A DNA stretch of 64,000 nucleotides from Diphasiastrum complanatum (lineage: Eukaryota; Streptophyta; Lycopodiopsida; Lycopodiales; Lycopodiaceae), in NCBI GenBank assembly GCA_029204225.1, contig CM055113.1, positions 16,809,745 to 16,873,744 of the forward strand, given 5' to 3'. The translations under genes and the position numbers were made by a program. Positions 1 to 10,848 of this stretch are shown here, piece after piece. The notes under the pieces were generated by a model. That model was not told where the DNA came from. It ran no database searches and saw only the letters and a program-made list of their open reading frames with translations. Every line of letters begins with the position of its first letter. Within the stretch, counting starts at the first letter, position 1.

Positions 1-1389
1 TGACACAATCAACAAGTACAAGGCAAGGCTTTGTGCAAAGGGTTTTGCTCAAGTTTATGGACTTGATTATGAGGAGACTTTTGCTCCAGTTGCAAAGATG
101 GTATCAATTAGAATCATAATTTCTATTGCTTGTTTTTTCAATTTTAAGTTTTTCAACTAGATGTCTCTAATGCATTTTTAAATGGATATCTAGAAGAAGA
201 GATCTATATGGATCAGCCTATTGGGTTCATCCATGACAAAAACAAAGTTTGCTTGCTCTTCAAAAGTCTATATGGACTAAAACAAGCTCCAAGGTCGTGG
301 TATTCTCGACTTAACACCTTTCTTGAGTCACTAGGATTTAATCTTAGTAACTATGATCCGTCCTTGTATGTCAAGTTTTATAATAGAGATATTGTCATAC
401 TTCTCATTTATGTTGATGATATCATTCTAACAGGAAGTTGTATCAAGCTAGTTGAGGAGACCAAGATTGCACTTGGAAAAGAATTCAAGATGCAAGATCT
501 TGGAAAAATTCATTACATATTAGGATTAGAGATTGACTTTCTTAAAGATAAAGCTTTTATATGTCAATCCAAGTATGCTCTTTCAATGTTAAAAAGTTCA
601 ATATGCTAAATTGTAAGAGTATAGAAACTCCTATGGAGCAAATTGTAAAAGACCCTAACAAAGGTGATGAAAGATCCTTCGTGGACATCACTCTTTTTAG
701 GAGTCTTATAGGCTCCTTAATTTGGCTCACAATAACTAGGCCTGACATAAGTTTTAGTGTTCATAAGTTGAGCCAAGCTATGCAAAATCCTACTATTCAT
801 CATTGGAAAATGGCCAAAAGAGTGACTAGATACATATCTTCAACTTTTGATTATGGTTTGTTGTATAAAAGTGAAGATCTTTCTATAGTTGGCTATTCTG
901 ACTCGGATTTTGCAAGTGATAGAGAAGATCGAAAATCTACAAGTGCTTATGTCATATATCTTGGAGGAAACTTGATATCTTGGCTTTCCAAAAAGCAAGA
1001 TACTGTATCACTCTCATCTTGTGAAGCTGAGTATAAAGCACTCACGACTACGACAAAGAAAGTGTTTTGGATCAAGAGGTTGCTAGTGGAGCTAAAGATA
1101 ATCCTAGAAGATGATCTACCTATGATCATTTGTGACAACATTTCAGCACAAGCCCTTGCCAACAATCCGATATTCCATGCAAGGAGCAAACACATCGAGG
1201 TTGCACATCACTTCGTGAGAGAGAAGCTCATTGGAGGAGAAATCTACTTGAAGCACATCGACACATCATCTTGTATTGCAAATTTGCTCACCAAACTTTG
1301 AGCAAGAGTTCCTTCATCAAGCATAGAGCCGATCTTGGAATAATACCAAGATCCATGTTCAAGTCAACATAGATTGTTTTTAGGAGGAG
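1..1389 (+). mobile_element. Ty1/copia 3' end: reverse transcriptase and RNase H, frameshifted
   Basis: This is the C-terminal half of a copia polyprotein that copies retroelement RNA into DNA. The sequence shows SLYGLKQAPRSWY, then the catalytic YVDD in LIYVDDIILTG (about 406-435), the MQDLGKIHYILGLEI block, and an RNase H part with SDSDFASDREDRKSTSAYV and SSCEAEYKAL (about 895-1045). The first frame stops at 607-609 and the continuation is in another frame from about 600, so a frameshift breaks the gene. The first 200 bases are also out of frame. It ends at a purine-rich tract, TTAGGAGGAG (about 1380-1389), the usual plus-strand primer site just before a 3' LTR. It is a dead, 5'-truncated copy cut by the window edge. 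Confidence 0.93.
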
Positions 1390-1700
1390 TGTTGAGATTG
1401 AAAAATAATCTATCTTGACTTTAGCAAGGTCTTCATCTTAAATTTTCACAAATGATAATTGGATCCATTCAGCTTGTTTGCGATAAGACCAGCTTTACTT
1501 TGAGAATCCATCTGGAACTTAGTCTGTCGATTGTATCGATGATGCTAAGATGCAATAATGCCAACAATAGGAAATCAATTCTCTGATACTGAAAGATTGA
1601 AAAGAACTGAAGAGTATGATTATCAATTTGATATCACGAAAGATGTCAAGTATTAGAGATTTCGGTCTGATACCATGTAGGTATTAGATAAAGAAGTAGT
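1390..1700 (+). repeat. probable 3' LTR remnant of the copia element
   Basis: TGTTGAGATTG starts directly after the purine-rich tract, as an LTR should. The far end is not clear because an LTR in the opposite orientation, with its primer-binding-like sites, begins near 1664-1720. No coding sequence is visible here. Confidence 0.5.
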
Positions 1701-1720
1701 GAAATCGCTCTAATACCATG
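1664..1720 (-). other. two tRNA-iMet primer-binding-like sites (minus strand)
   Basis: GGTCTGATACCA (1664-1675) and GCTCTAATACCATG (1707-1720) are reverse complements of the TGGTATCAGAGC type sequence that pairs with initiator tRNA-Met and primes copia reverse transcription. The second lies where the internal region should begin after the LTR at 1731-2555. Finding two within 60 bp suggests a local duplication or two nested ends. Confidence 0.5.
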
Positions 1721-1730
1721 TCGGAAAGTG

Positions 1731-2555
1731 GTGTGCAGAAGATAGTCTAACTCGGAAAGAAACGAATGAAAATAATTCGAGTGTCTAGAAAGAAAGCTTT
1801 TCGTGTATGGCGGAATAAACTATCTTCATCTTTCACAGTGCATGACTACGCCTATCAATTTCAAACAAAACAATAGTGATAGAAATCACGTTTGATCTTA
1901 TAGTAACTAGCTTTGGAATCATCAGTACTACAGTGATTACTTAGCCAAACAATAAAGCATAAAAAATTATCAGACAAATAATTAGTCGCGAAGAACTACA
2001 GAAACGCATACATTTTGAGACAAAGCTGAACACAATAAAAGATAGTATTGATTCAAAACGAAACAGAAGTAAATGAGTACAATAAGTTGCAGGTCGAAGC
2101 CACGTACTCTATGCTGTCTCTGAGCGGCTAACATGAAAGTCTGAATTAAGCGTAACGTTGATAAGCAGTAGCGCAATAGCAATATCTAAAACAACTCTAA
2201 GAAGTGAGCTAGAATGCTCAGGAGTGTTCAAGCTCGCAGGCTTGAGAGAGAGAGAGAGCTAACTATTCAAAAATTTCTTAACTTCTGATAATTCTGATAA
2301 TCTTGATAATGAGACTCTATGAATATGAACAACTATTTATACTAAAAAATTAGGTTGTCAATTGCAATCGCCAGTTGGCTGGTGATCCGCTAGCATCCAT
2401 CCGGTTCCTTGTCATTGATTGTTGATAAGCGGTGAAATTGGTCGTAATCATTCTGTCTACATAAATGAACCAAAACTGTAGCTCTGCATAAATGAACTAA
2501 AACAGCCACAGGCGACACTGTCGCGAAAAATCGAGAGTGTCAGGATTTTGTAAAA
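1731..2555 (-). repeat. LTR, family with CATGACTACGCCTATCA motif, copy A (minus orientation)
   Basis: The block CATGACTACGCCTATCA (about 1842-1858), followed by a stretch around 'AATAGTGATAGAAATCAC' and ending in 'AGCCAAACA', recurs near 27482 and 31509. A TATA-like GTATAAATA on the minus strand (about 2336-2344) and the minus-strand primer sites at 1664-1720 both indicate a minus-oriented LTR. A short (GA)n run lies at 2245-2261. The exact outer end near 2555 is a guess. Confidence 0.6.
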
Positions 2556-3092
2556 AACACTTGTGGATCGTCATAAAATAGCTTTTGCAACAAAATGGGA
2601 AACTTATGCTTATAAAGTTATGTCGTTTGGACTTTGTAATGCACCTAGTTCATTTCAAAGAGTAATGCAGTTCGCGCTTTTAAAGACTTCTTGCAGAAGT
2701 TCCTTGAAATTTACTTGGACGACCTCGGAGTTCATAGTGCCAATACAAACCACCTGAATCATTTGGAAAAAGTATTTGAACGTTGTCGCAAGTACCAAAT
2801 CTCCGTAAGTCCATAAAAATGTCAAATTTGGGTAACTCATGGAGTTGTTCTTGGACATGTGATATCAAGACATGGCATTGCTACAGATTATTGCAAAATC
2901 AAAGTCATTGTGGAGCTACCGTCACCAAGAACAATATGAGGAGTATACATTTTTATGGGTCATGCAAATTACTATCGGATATTCATTTTATTTTTTGCAG
3001 ATTTAGCACAACCTATATACAAGTTGACCATTGTACATATTTGGACGACTGTGACATTTGAAGAATTTAAAAAATTGAAGAAAGCTTTAGCT
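2556..3092 (+). mobile_element. Ty3/gypsy reverse transcriptase fragment, broken
   Basis: MSFGLCNAPSSFQRVMQ is the gypsy signature that precedes the YLDD box. After frameshifts the text continues with a KCQIWV..HGVVLGH-like stretch and a degraded copy of the gypsy FLG..YYR.FI..FA.. block, read here as MGHANYYRIFILFFADLAQP (about 2955-3014). Several frame changes and stops make it non-functional. It fuses without a gap to copia-type RNase H at about 3090. Confidence 0.85.
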
Positions 3093-3615
3093 TGCTACGG
3101 AGGCAGCCACACTGGCAACATCCTTGAAGCCTACACAGATGCGGATTGGGCAGGAGATGTCGACACCAGAAAATCAACTTCTGGATTTGTATTTTTATAC
3201 AACCAAGGCCCAATCTCATGGAACAGCCGAAAGAAGACCTCAGTTGCATTATCATCAACCAATCCCAATACATAGCTGTCACAAATGCAACCAAAGAGAC
3301 GATCTAGCTAAGGCAACTGCTTGCAGACATCACCCTTGCACAACCACTTCCTACAACAATCTATTGTGACAATCAAAGCACAATAGCGCTATCTCTCAAT
3401 CCGAGATTTCAGTCTCAAAGCAAACATATCGAAATCAGGTATCATTACCTTAGAGAGAAAGTGTATAGCAAGGAAGTAGCATTGGTTTTCTACAGAACAA
3501 ACTACATGGCAGCAGATTACTTCACAAAGGCTCTATCAAAGGAGCAACATCTCAGATTTAACGATATGTTAAATCTGAAGATCAAGGTTTTTTAGGATCC
3601 ACATTAAGGGGGAGT
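3088..3615 (+). mobile_element. Ty1/copia RNase H fragment with polypurine tract
   Basis: AYTDADWAGDVDTRKSTSGF and GPISWNSRKKTSVALSS (about 3130-3255) are copia RNase H, here followed by a frameshift within the SSTEAEY-like block. The remaining RNase H tail, with SKHIEIRYHYLRE-like coding, runs to about 3590 in other frames. AAGGGGGAG (about 3606-3614) is a classical polypurine tract just before an LTR start. The upstream half of the pol gene at this locus is gypsy, not copia. Confidence 0.88.
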
Positions 3616-4250
3616 GTTAGATTTCTTATACTCAGGCTTAAACAAATCGTTCAAGTAATGAGCATCCTGAAAACCGAAGGCCGACTACATGTTTCGGACC
3701 TTCACATTTTTACCTTTGATATTTTTTGTGCCTTAAACATTTTTAAGACACTTTTGCCTTTTTCGCCTTTTTTGCACCTTCACAAAAAATGCGACACAGT
3801 GGCCAAAATGCCTTGGAATACATTTGTGGCCCACCTTTGTCTTTTTTGCATCTTCGCGAAAAATGCGACACAGTGGCCAAAATGTCTTGGAATCCATTTC
3901 AGGCCCACCTTCGTCTGTTTCACATTTTCTCTGCCTTCGCTCTAGAGGCGCCTTTGGGATCTACATACCTTCAGTCCAAGGGAACCTTCGGAATTTACAT
4001 GCCTTCAGTCTAAGGGCACCTTCGAATTTTTCTGGTTTTTGCTACATTGGCAGACCGACGTTGCCAACTTATCATCAACCCTAAAACAGCTGGACAAACA
4101 AATATCCTAAGGGCGGTTACCAACTTTGTACATATACAAAACTGGAGTAAATGACAGTTAAGGCTTATAAATTATTTCTCTCGACACTTGTAAATATATA
4201 TATACTAGCTAAATCAAGCTATGTAAGTGTTGAGTTATTTTTCAATCAGA
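3616..4250 (+). repeat. LTR following the copia polypurine tract
   Basis: It starts TGTTAGATTTC immediately after the purine tract. It contains internal short repeats such as GCGACACAGTGGCCAAAATG (at about 3790 and 3865) and a TATA-like run near 4195. The right end is uncertain because a minus-strand copia coding fragment begins at about 4252. The first part (about 3632-3955) recurs inverted at about 4690-5000. Confidence 0.65.
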
Positions 4251-4251
4251 G

Positions 4252-4680
4252 TTATATGTAGCCAGCGTTATCATTGGCGACTAGCCTGGCCTTGTAACGA
4301 TTTAGCCTTCCTTTAGCGTCGTACTTCGTCTTGAATTGCAGATTCTTGGTAAGATTTGGAACGTAAAAAACGTTGGACAACAACTTGACCTCACCTCTTT
4401 TGAATTCAACTCTGATTGTTCCTCCACCTTTGATTGAATGTGATGAGTTGTCTCCAAGTTGCACAACTCGAGAGTGGGTGAATGACTTATAGTCTTTGAT
4501 CCAGTCGTGATGGTGAGTCATGTGTTGAGTTGCTATGGAATCTAGATACCAAGAATCGATATCCTATTGGTCTCTGACTTTGGTGGTCATGAAAGCTGCT
4601 TCATCTTCTTCTTGTTGCTGATTTGAGTGACTGATTGTAGCAGTATGTGCTTGTTGTTGGAACTACTTCTTCTTTTCGTT
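4252..4680 (-). mobile_element. copia protease fused to start of reverse transcriptase (internal deletion)
   Basis: On the minus strand the coding text has a degraded D-S-x-ATQHMT protease block (about 4510-4545), then GGTIRVEFKRGEVKLLSN and VFYVPNLTKN, typical of the copia gag-protease region. It then jumps to GRLNRYKARLVA, the start of the copia reverse transcriptase. Integrase is missing, so the copy carries an internal deletion of more than 1 kb. It lies behind the LTR piece at 4690-5022 in the same orientation. Confidence 0.8.
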
Positions 4681-4689
4681 GTTGTATTT

Positions 4690-5022
4690 CAAAGTGCCTC
4701 TAGAGCGAAGGCAGGGAAAATGCGAAAAAGATGAAGGTGGGCCTGAAATGGATTTTAAGGCATTCTGGGCACCGTGTCGCATTTTTCGCGAAGATGCAAA
4801 AAAGGCGAAGGTGGGCCTGAAATGTATTCCAAGGCATTTTGGCCACTGTGTCGCATTTTCCGCGAAGGTGCGAAAAAGGCGAAAGTGCCTTAAAAACGTT
4901 TAAGGCACAAAAAAATCTCAAAGGTAAAAATGTGAAGGTCCAAAACATGTAGTCGGCCTTCGGTTTTCAGGATGCTCTCACTTGAACGATTTGTTTAAGG
5001 CTAAGCATGAGAAATCTAACAC
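4690..5022 (-). repeat. LTR fragment, inverted copy of 3616-3955
   Basis: The minus strand from 5022 begins TGTTAGATTTCTCAT and continues with the same order of motifs as the LTR at 3616, including the AAACAAATCGTTCAAG block, the GCATCCTGAAAACCGAAGGC block and GCGACACAGTGGCCAAAATG. It ends at the CTCTAGAG/CGAAGGCAG motif that also ends the similar part of the plus copy. The two arms could fold into a stem of about 300 bp around a loop of about 0.7 kb. Confidence 0.8.
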
Positions 5023-6130
5023 TTATAAGATCATTGCCAAGGCCATGACCCTTGGTCTTGTTCCTCTTTTGCCTTTTGTCTTATCGCCTGAACAATTTGG
5101 TTTCGTCAAGGGCCGGAACATCATGGACTCTCTCCTCAATGTCTGGTCCTTTGCTGACTCTTTGCTTGCCGCTTCTACACCCGCCTTAATTCTTCAACTT
5201 GACTTTGACAAAGTATTCGACAGTATTGGCTGGAACAATATTCTTGCTAGCTGCACAGCCTTGGGCCTACCTCGGTATTCTGTGCTTTTGGGAATGCTCT
5301 TTGTTCCTCTACGTCTTCTACTATAGTCTTCAATGGGTGCCGCTTTGCGACTCCAAGTTGTCTCTTCTTCTACCTATGGTCTTCTTTTGGCCCCTCCTTC
5401 TGGTATTGAAGGTTGGGTGCCTGTTCTTTCTAGTTTCACTCTAGATTACCGAGCCACGTATCTTCGTCGTTTCCCTTCTCTTTTCCTTGATTTCTTGAAC
5501 AACTCCCGCTGACCCTCCTACCTTGTGGCGTAGGCGACTCAAGACCACCTCTTCCCTTCTAATTGCTAAGCTTCGGTACCTTGCCTACCGTATCCTCGCT
5601 AACTCTCTCCCTCTTCGAGCTAAATGGCCTTTCCTTTCCGACCGTCTGTGCCCGCTTTGCCAGCTGGAAGAAGAGACTGTCCAACACTTATTTTTCCCTT
5701 GTCGTCAGGACTTGTGGTTGGAAGTTCACCACCTCCTTAGCTGCTGGTGCACCGTGCCTCCTTTTGCGGCTGACATTATCTTGCTGGGGGACCCGCCTAC
5801 TATTCAACGTTCCTTACTACATTTCTAGCATCTTTGTAGGCTTTTTGTTTTGTGGCTAATATGGTTGACACGTAATAGACAAGTTTTTGACGGCTCTACT
5901 TTGCCTCTATCGGCTTCGACTTGTGTGTGGCTTGCTATATAATTTTTCACTGTTGTTTAGTTATGATGGACTGCCTTCCTGCGTGGTGTGCTAAAGTCCG
6001 CTACTAATTTTTCGACTTACTTTAGGAGAACTGGTTTTTGATATGGCCTTTGATGTCGTGTATAGTCCTTTTGTACTTGTACATTTGTGAAAATATAATA
6101 GTATACTTAACATTTGCAAAAAAAAAAAAT
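5023..6130 (+). mobile_element. 5'-truncated LINE (non-LTR retrotransposon) with poly-A tail
   Basis: The first open stretch shows YKIIAKAMTLGLVPLLP, LSPEQFGFVKGRNIMDSLL and LQLDFDKVFDSIGW, the plant L1-type reverse transcriptase with its catalytic D block. After about 5325 the frame is lost and the palm YADD region is missing. 5523-5830 encodes the reverse-transcriptase zinc-binding domain, with LPLRAKWPFLSDRLCPLCQ and EEETVQHLFF. A run of A at about 6118-6129 closes it. It is inactive, and its left end coincides exactly with the TG end of the LTR fragment. Confidence 0.9.
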
Positions 6131-6498
6131 TGTACATAAATCGTGGGGCATGTTATTAATTAAATACATGAGACCCCCCTTTTGTAAGTTGAGTAAATTA
6201 GTGCAAGTGGCCCACTTGGCCAAGTAACTCACTCATATGGTTGACAAATAGACTTTCCATGCAAGTAATTGAGGTGCTTACCTCACAAGGGAATTGGAGG
6301 ACCCACGCCCTCATATCTCTCTCTCTCTCTCTCTCTAGCAATTCATTTTCTCTTCTATCTTTTGGTGTTGTGATGTGCTTATGCAATTCTCCTTGCATGT
6401 GATGTTTTTTTTTCCATAGCTAAGTTTCCTAAGCTTTCTTGGTTGATCTAGTATTGAAGTTAAGATACTCCATAGCTAGGTCTTGCAATTTATCAAAG
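6131..6498 (+). repeat. left LTR-like direct repeat of a shrunken copia element
   Basis: This segment matches 7740-8012 in order: ATACATG..GCCTCC/CCCCCCT, TTAGTGCAAGTGGCCCACTT, ACTTTCCATGCA, TTCCATAGCTAAGTTT, GATCTAGTATTGAAGT and GGTCTTGCA. It also holds a (CT)n run at about 6317-6337. The two copies flank a copia pol remnant, as LTRs do. The left end abuts the LINE poly-A tail. Confidence 0.65.
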
Positions 6499-7668
6499 AT
6501 GACATCTATCATAATCGTGTTGGCCTTAGTCTCATATTTTGATTGGGATGTCCACCAAATGGATGTCAAAAGTGTCTCAATGAACTTTAGAAAGAGGCTT
6601 ACATGGAAAAACTACAAAATTTTGAGATCACGAGAAAGAACATCTGGTTTGCAAGCTCAAAAAAAAAGCTTTGTATGGACTTAAACGGGAGCCAAGGGTA
6701 TCGTACAACCAAATTAACGATTATTTTGCAAGGCAGGGGTTTGAAAGGAATAAGTTTGACAACAATTTGTAAGTCTTTGGAAAAGGTGAAGACATTGTTC
6801 TTTTTGTTTCTATGTGGAAATTTGGTCATTATAGCAAGCAATGAGAAATTTAGTTTCTTATTGTTGTGAGTTTCAAATGGAACATATAGGTTTATTGCAT
6901 TAGTGTCTAGGAGTTGAAGTTTGGAAAGGGAAGCTTTCTATCTCTTAGGCAAAGTATGCAAAACATTGAAGAGATCCAACAAGCAAGATAGCAAGCCAAC
7001 CAACACACCATTGGACACAATCAACAAGCCATTTGAGGATAATGGTATCTCATTTGCAAATGAGACCCCCTACCATCAATTGGTTGAAGATTTGATTTAC
7101 CAAGCCAAATATTGCATATGCAACTGGAATTGCAAGTTAACTCATGAGTAAATCTACTAAATCACATTGGAAGGCGATTAGTTGGATCCTACATTATGTG
7201 AGAGAGACGATCTTCAATTGGAAGATTATTCAAATTCAAACATTAACGCAATCGGATATCAACGACCGACTATTCTTTTAGCCTAGATTCATAGGCCACT
7301 TTTTGGTGTAGCAAGTAGTAGCTCACTATTGCTTTATCTAAAGTTGAGTATAGGACAACTACGAGGACTACTTGTAAAGCTATTTGCTTATCACGTCTAC
7401 TTGATGATATGCAAATCACTCAAATGGTACCTACGTTGTTATATTGCAACAATCAAAGTTGTATTCATTTTGCAAGAAATATAATCTACTATGCAAAGGA
7501 CGAAGCAAATAGAGGTGGACGAGCACTTTATATGAGAAAAAGTGAATAGTGGTGAGATTGGGCTAGCATATTGTGACACCAACAATGAGATTGCGAATAT
7601 GTTTACTAAACCACTTAGTAAAAGCAAACTGAAGAAGCTCAAAACATTATTAGGTGTTAACTTTTAGA
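6499..7668 (+). mobile_element. degenerate copia pol remnant between the two repeats
   Basis: MTSIIIVLALVSYFDWDVHQ followed by MDVKSVSMN is a decayed copy of the copia reverse transcriptase block (ATSIRMVLALAA..DLEVHQMDVKTAFLNG in intact elements). Later pieces include AKHLKRSNKQDSKPTNTP and ETPYHQLVEDLIYQAK, matching the region between reverse transcriptase and RNase H. The last part (7480-7668) carries a decayed RNase H tail ending in a LGVNF-like terminus. Many stops and frame changes; no gag, protease or integrase is visible. Confidence 0.8.
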
Positions 7669-7739
7669 AAAAAAAAATTGCTATAAAAAAGGAGCATTGA
7701 AGAGTATTTTACCCCTTTGGCTAAGTGCTAACGTTATTG

Positions 7740-8012
7740 TAAGTTGTATAGTGATTATGGCTTATTATTTGTAAAATACATGGGGCCTCCTATTTGTAAC
7801 TTAAGAAAGTTAGTGCAAGTGCCCACTTGCCCAACTAACTCAATCACATGGATGCCCCCGTACTTTCCATGCATGTACTTGAGGTGATAATCTCATAAAG
7901 AATTGTGAGGTGCTTAAGCATTTTCCATTATATTTGGTGGTTTCCATAGCTAAGTTTTTCAAGCTTTCATGGTTAATCTAGTATTGAAGTCGGTCTTGCA
8001 TTTCATCACACC
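7740..8012 (+). repeat. right LTR-like direct repeat of the shrunken copia element
   Basis: This is a diverged copy of 6131-6498. It follows a purine-rich AAAAAAGGAGCATTGAAG (about 7686-7703). It lacks the (CT)n insert of the left copy. The divergence between the two suggests an old insertion. Confidence 0.62.
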
Positions 8013-8773
8013 CTACTTTGACAGTCCTACCATGAATAAAAGGCCCTCATGGACATGTTCTAGATGAATTATGTGTGGTGGCATCTATCCCTCTTCCTCG
8101 GTGTGCCTCTGATTGCACAACACCCTCTCTCTCAAAGTTAGCTGATGCATATGCCTTAAAAGTCCCCACACCTAAAGCATACAAATAGGCCTACAACTGC
8201 TCTCGTTGTTGCTGGAGCTGGCTGAGAAGGCCCTACCTGTAATGGTGAAGGTATTGATGGGCTAGAGAACCTCATGAACCTCCTCTAGAAGAAGGTCCTG
8301 CACTGAGAGTAGCCGAAAGACCGTTTGATGCCCTGCCTAGGCCTAGCTCCCCATATCTCTCTTGTAGCCTGGCCCGCTGCTCCTCTGTGATCACCTAAGC
8401 ACAAGGCAATGCCCTGTGTCCTACCAATAGACCACGACTAGAGTGAGTAGAATCAAAATACAACAACAATTTTGAATGAGTCCAAAACCCTAGTGCACAA
8501 TGGAACAAGAACTTTTACAAATCCAGTTGCAAATCTCGCACTATCTCCAAACTATGCAAAATAGCTAACAAGGCAAGGTAGTTCCCCTATACAAGAATCT
8601 TAGCAATTGAGATCGCCGAAAACAATTGCCTATAGCCTCCACAAGATGCAAGGACAAAAACACTTTGCACGTTACCTAAATTTTATGTTCTTCACTCTCT
8701 ACATCGACCAAAATTGTTGTTAGGTGCTCACCATCTTGTCTGAAGCCCTCACAGGCAAAAAAGACATCACAAT

Positions 8774-8776
<3 letters not shown>
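8013..8776. other. non-genic stretch with a weak coding-like patch on the minus strand
   Basis: Around 8240-8400 the minus strand reads EEQRARLQERYGELGLGRAS without a stop, which looks like decayed coding sequence, but I recognise no family. The remainder shows no gene or clear repeat. Confidence 0.3.

Positions 8777-8840
<64 letters not shown>
8777..8840. repeat. compound microsatellite (TC)n(AC)n
   Basis: About 17 TC units are followed directly by about 15 AC units. The same order of units recurs at 40919-41003. Confidence 0.97.
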
Positions 8841-8845
<5 letters not shown>

Positions 8846-9490
8846 AGGAGGCCAAATAATGACCTAATTGGGCCCCTTCAAAAAAACTCGATCCATATAT
8901 CACATGAAGCTTTGTGGTGCACATGGCATTCAAATTGTTAAGAAATCAAATAAAACAAAGAACTATAATATCAAAAAACGTTAGTTTAATTTAATGCTCA
9001 AATTCATCTAAGAATGACCCCTCATTTTTTACCGCTATCGTAGCAAAGCTGAAAATTGAAACTTTGTGACGTTATGTACTACACGAAGTCCACATTCCGA
9101 GATGAGCATTCCGCAAACTCTGGAAGGATTGAATAATGGGAGTGATAATAATAATTTTGAGTGCTTGGATGACAATTTTCTGAGTTTTACTATCAGAAAA
9201 TGTTCTTCATGGAAAACCTAACTAACAAAACTAAAAAGATTCCAATCATGCATTTCTGCAGTAAAGTGCCTTTCAAAGGCATCATCAGCCTAATAAACAT
9301 ACTAATCCTAGTTCCGCATCAACACCCTGTTGCACTATCCTACAATCAGAGCAACAGACATGAAGGAATCTGTAGAATGAAAAATTAGAGACTGGAGACA
9401 AAATTGTCTATAATCAAAATCCTACTGAAAACAGGAAATTGCCTACAAAGCGTCCTACCATGATTAATTTTATTTTAACGGAGCAGCCAG

Positions 9491-10618
9491 TCAAGAAGCT
9501 TTGGCCGTATTCTTGCTGTTTTCAAGCCGCACCAGGTTCCCTTCCAAACAAAATTTTGAGCTCGAACGAATTTGTCTCATCAGCTCCAACTCCAACAGCT
9601 TTACATCAGCTACAATACCAGCACTTGCAGCTGCTTTTTGAGCTAGAGGTAAAACCCTATGCTTCAATTTTTTCTTCTTCATTACTCTATCTGCATGGAC
9701 TTGTAGCTCTTTACGAATCAATTTCTTCCACTTTATAGCTTTCAACAGGTTGGTTGTAAGATCTTCTGTATACTCACCTCCAGATAGAATTTCGGATGGC
9801 TTCTGCTCCTTTGGAATAATTATTTCAGATATAGAAATTTCCGTTCTACGTTTTTTTTCTGAAACCTTTGGTCTATTACCGTTCAGGTTTACTTCATTCT
9901 TCAAAATTTCGGCAGTTGTAACTGCGCTCTTTTCTGTTTCAGGCATCACCATGCCGACGCAGTTGCCCTTTTCAGGTTGCTGAGAAGATCCGTCATTTTT
10001 TTTTCTTTTCTTTTTCTGCTTCGCATCCTCCTGTTCCCTTACATTGACACAAACAGCACCTTCCTCAACTACACTCTTGTTGAAGCGAACATCAGTGCTT
10101 TGAGATCTCACGTCCGTTGCTATTCCAGGCGCTGCTGCGTCTGGTTCATCACTACATTTAACTTGCATATTCTTGTCTGTTTTTAATGGATCCGAAACAT
10201 TTGATGGTATCCCTAAAGAAGACCTAGAAACTGCCGCTTTCACTTTTGATTGATGTTTCTTACCATGTGAATGCGAATCCAGAGCCTCCCTACCAGAGGC
10301 CTTCACATTGCAAAGGCTACAAGTCCAGGGAGGCCTTGCAGACAGTCCCATACTCAAATCAATCTCGGAAAAATTCTGCTTACTCTCCACATCCTTGACA
10401 GGCAAGCTTGGTCCGTTAGCGTTATTGCCCAGCTCGCTTTTGGGGCCATACTTTTGTGCCTCAGAGACGCACTGCGTGTGATACTGCACAGAATGGCGGT
10501 CGAAGATGGTACCGCAATCGATACAGGAGAGCTTAGAGGCACTGCAAACATAGAAATGGTTGGGAAGCTTGGGTTTCTTCACGTTGTCACCGCAATCATC
10601 ACACTGAAACCACACCAT
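9491..10618 (-). CDS. LYAR: LYAR-type C2HC zinc-finger nucleolar protein
   Basis: The protein (375 aa) opens with MVWFQCDDCGDNVKKPKLPN, the typical start of the LYAR family. Two C2HC fingers are visible (C6, C9, H21, C25 and C32, C35, H47, C50). A third finger of C2H2 type follows (C99, C102, H115, H121; PPWTCSLCNVKASGREAL). A basic KQKKKRKKND cluster suggests nuclear or nucleolar import. The C-terminus (KAIKWKKLIRKELQ to the end) fits the LYAR winged-helix domain. In animals LYAR acts in the nucleolus in pre-rRNA processing; in plants the family is poorly studied. I chose the Met at 10618 because the family starts there; the frame is open further upstream to 10714. No intron interrupts the frame, so an intronless gene or an old retrocopy is possible. 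Expression is inferred only from the intact frame. Confidence 0.85.
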   Translation of the reverse strand: MVWFQCDDCGDNVKKPKLPNHFYVCSASKLSCIDCGTIFDRHSVQYHTQCVSEAQKYGPKSELGNNANGPSLPVKDVESKQNFSEIDLSMGLSARPPWTCSLCNVKASGREALDSHSHGKKHQSKVKAAVSRSSLGIPSNVSDPLKTDKNMQVKCSDEPDAAAPGIATDVRSQSTDVRFNKSVVEEGAVCVNVREQEDAKQKKKRKKNDGSSQQPEKGNCVGMVMPETEKSAVTTAEILKNEVNLNGNRPKVSEKKRRTEISISEIIIPKEQKPSEILSGGEYTEDLTTNLLKAIKWKKLIRKELQVHADRVMKKKKLKHRVLPLAQKAAASAGIVADVKLLELELMRQIRSSSKFCLEGNLVRLENSKNTAKAS

Positions 10619-10848
10619 CCTCGCTCTCTCGCTGTGGCTCTGGAGACTACTACTGTAGATCAGGTAAGAGCTCCAGCGGCTGCTCGCTTGCTCTCCGTGT
10701 TTTCGCCATCGCACCTCCTCGCATTGTATTGCTCCTCTTCGTCGATCGCTCGAAAACCAGGAAGGACATCGTTAAGCCCTAACCCTAAAAAACCTAACCA
10801 AGAAAAGTAGCACGCTAATACATAACAAACACATAATAAAACCAAACA

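Noticed and set aside
10271-10810. Plus-strand frame of 179 codons across the LYAR-type gene
   Set aside because: It lies antisense to the conserved zinc-finger coding and shows no domain of its own.
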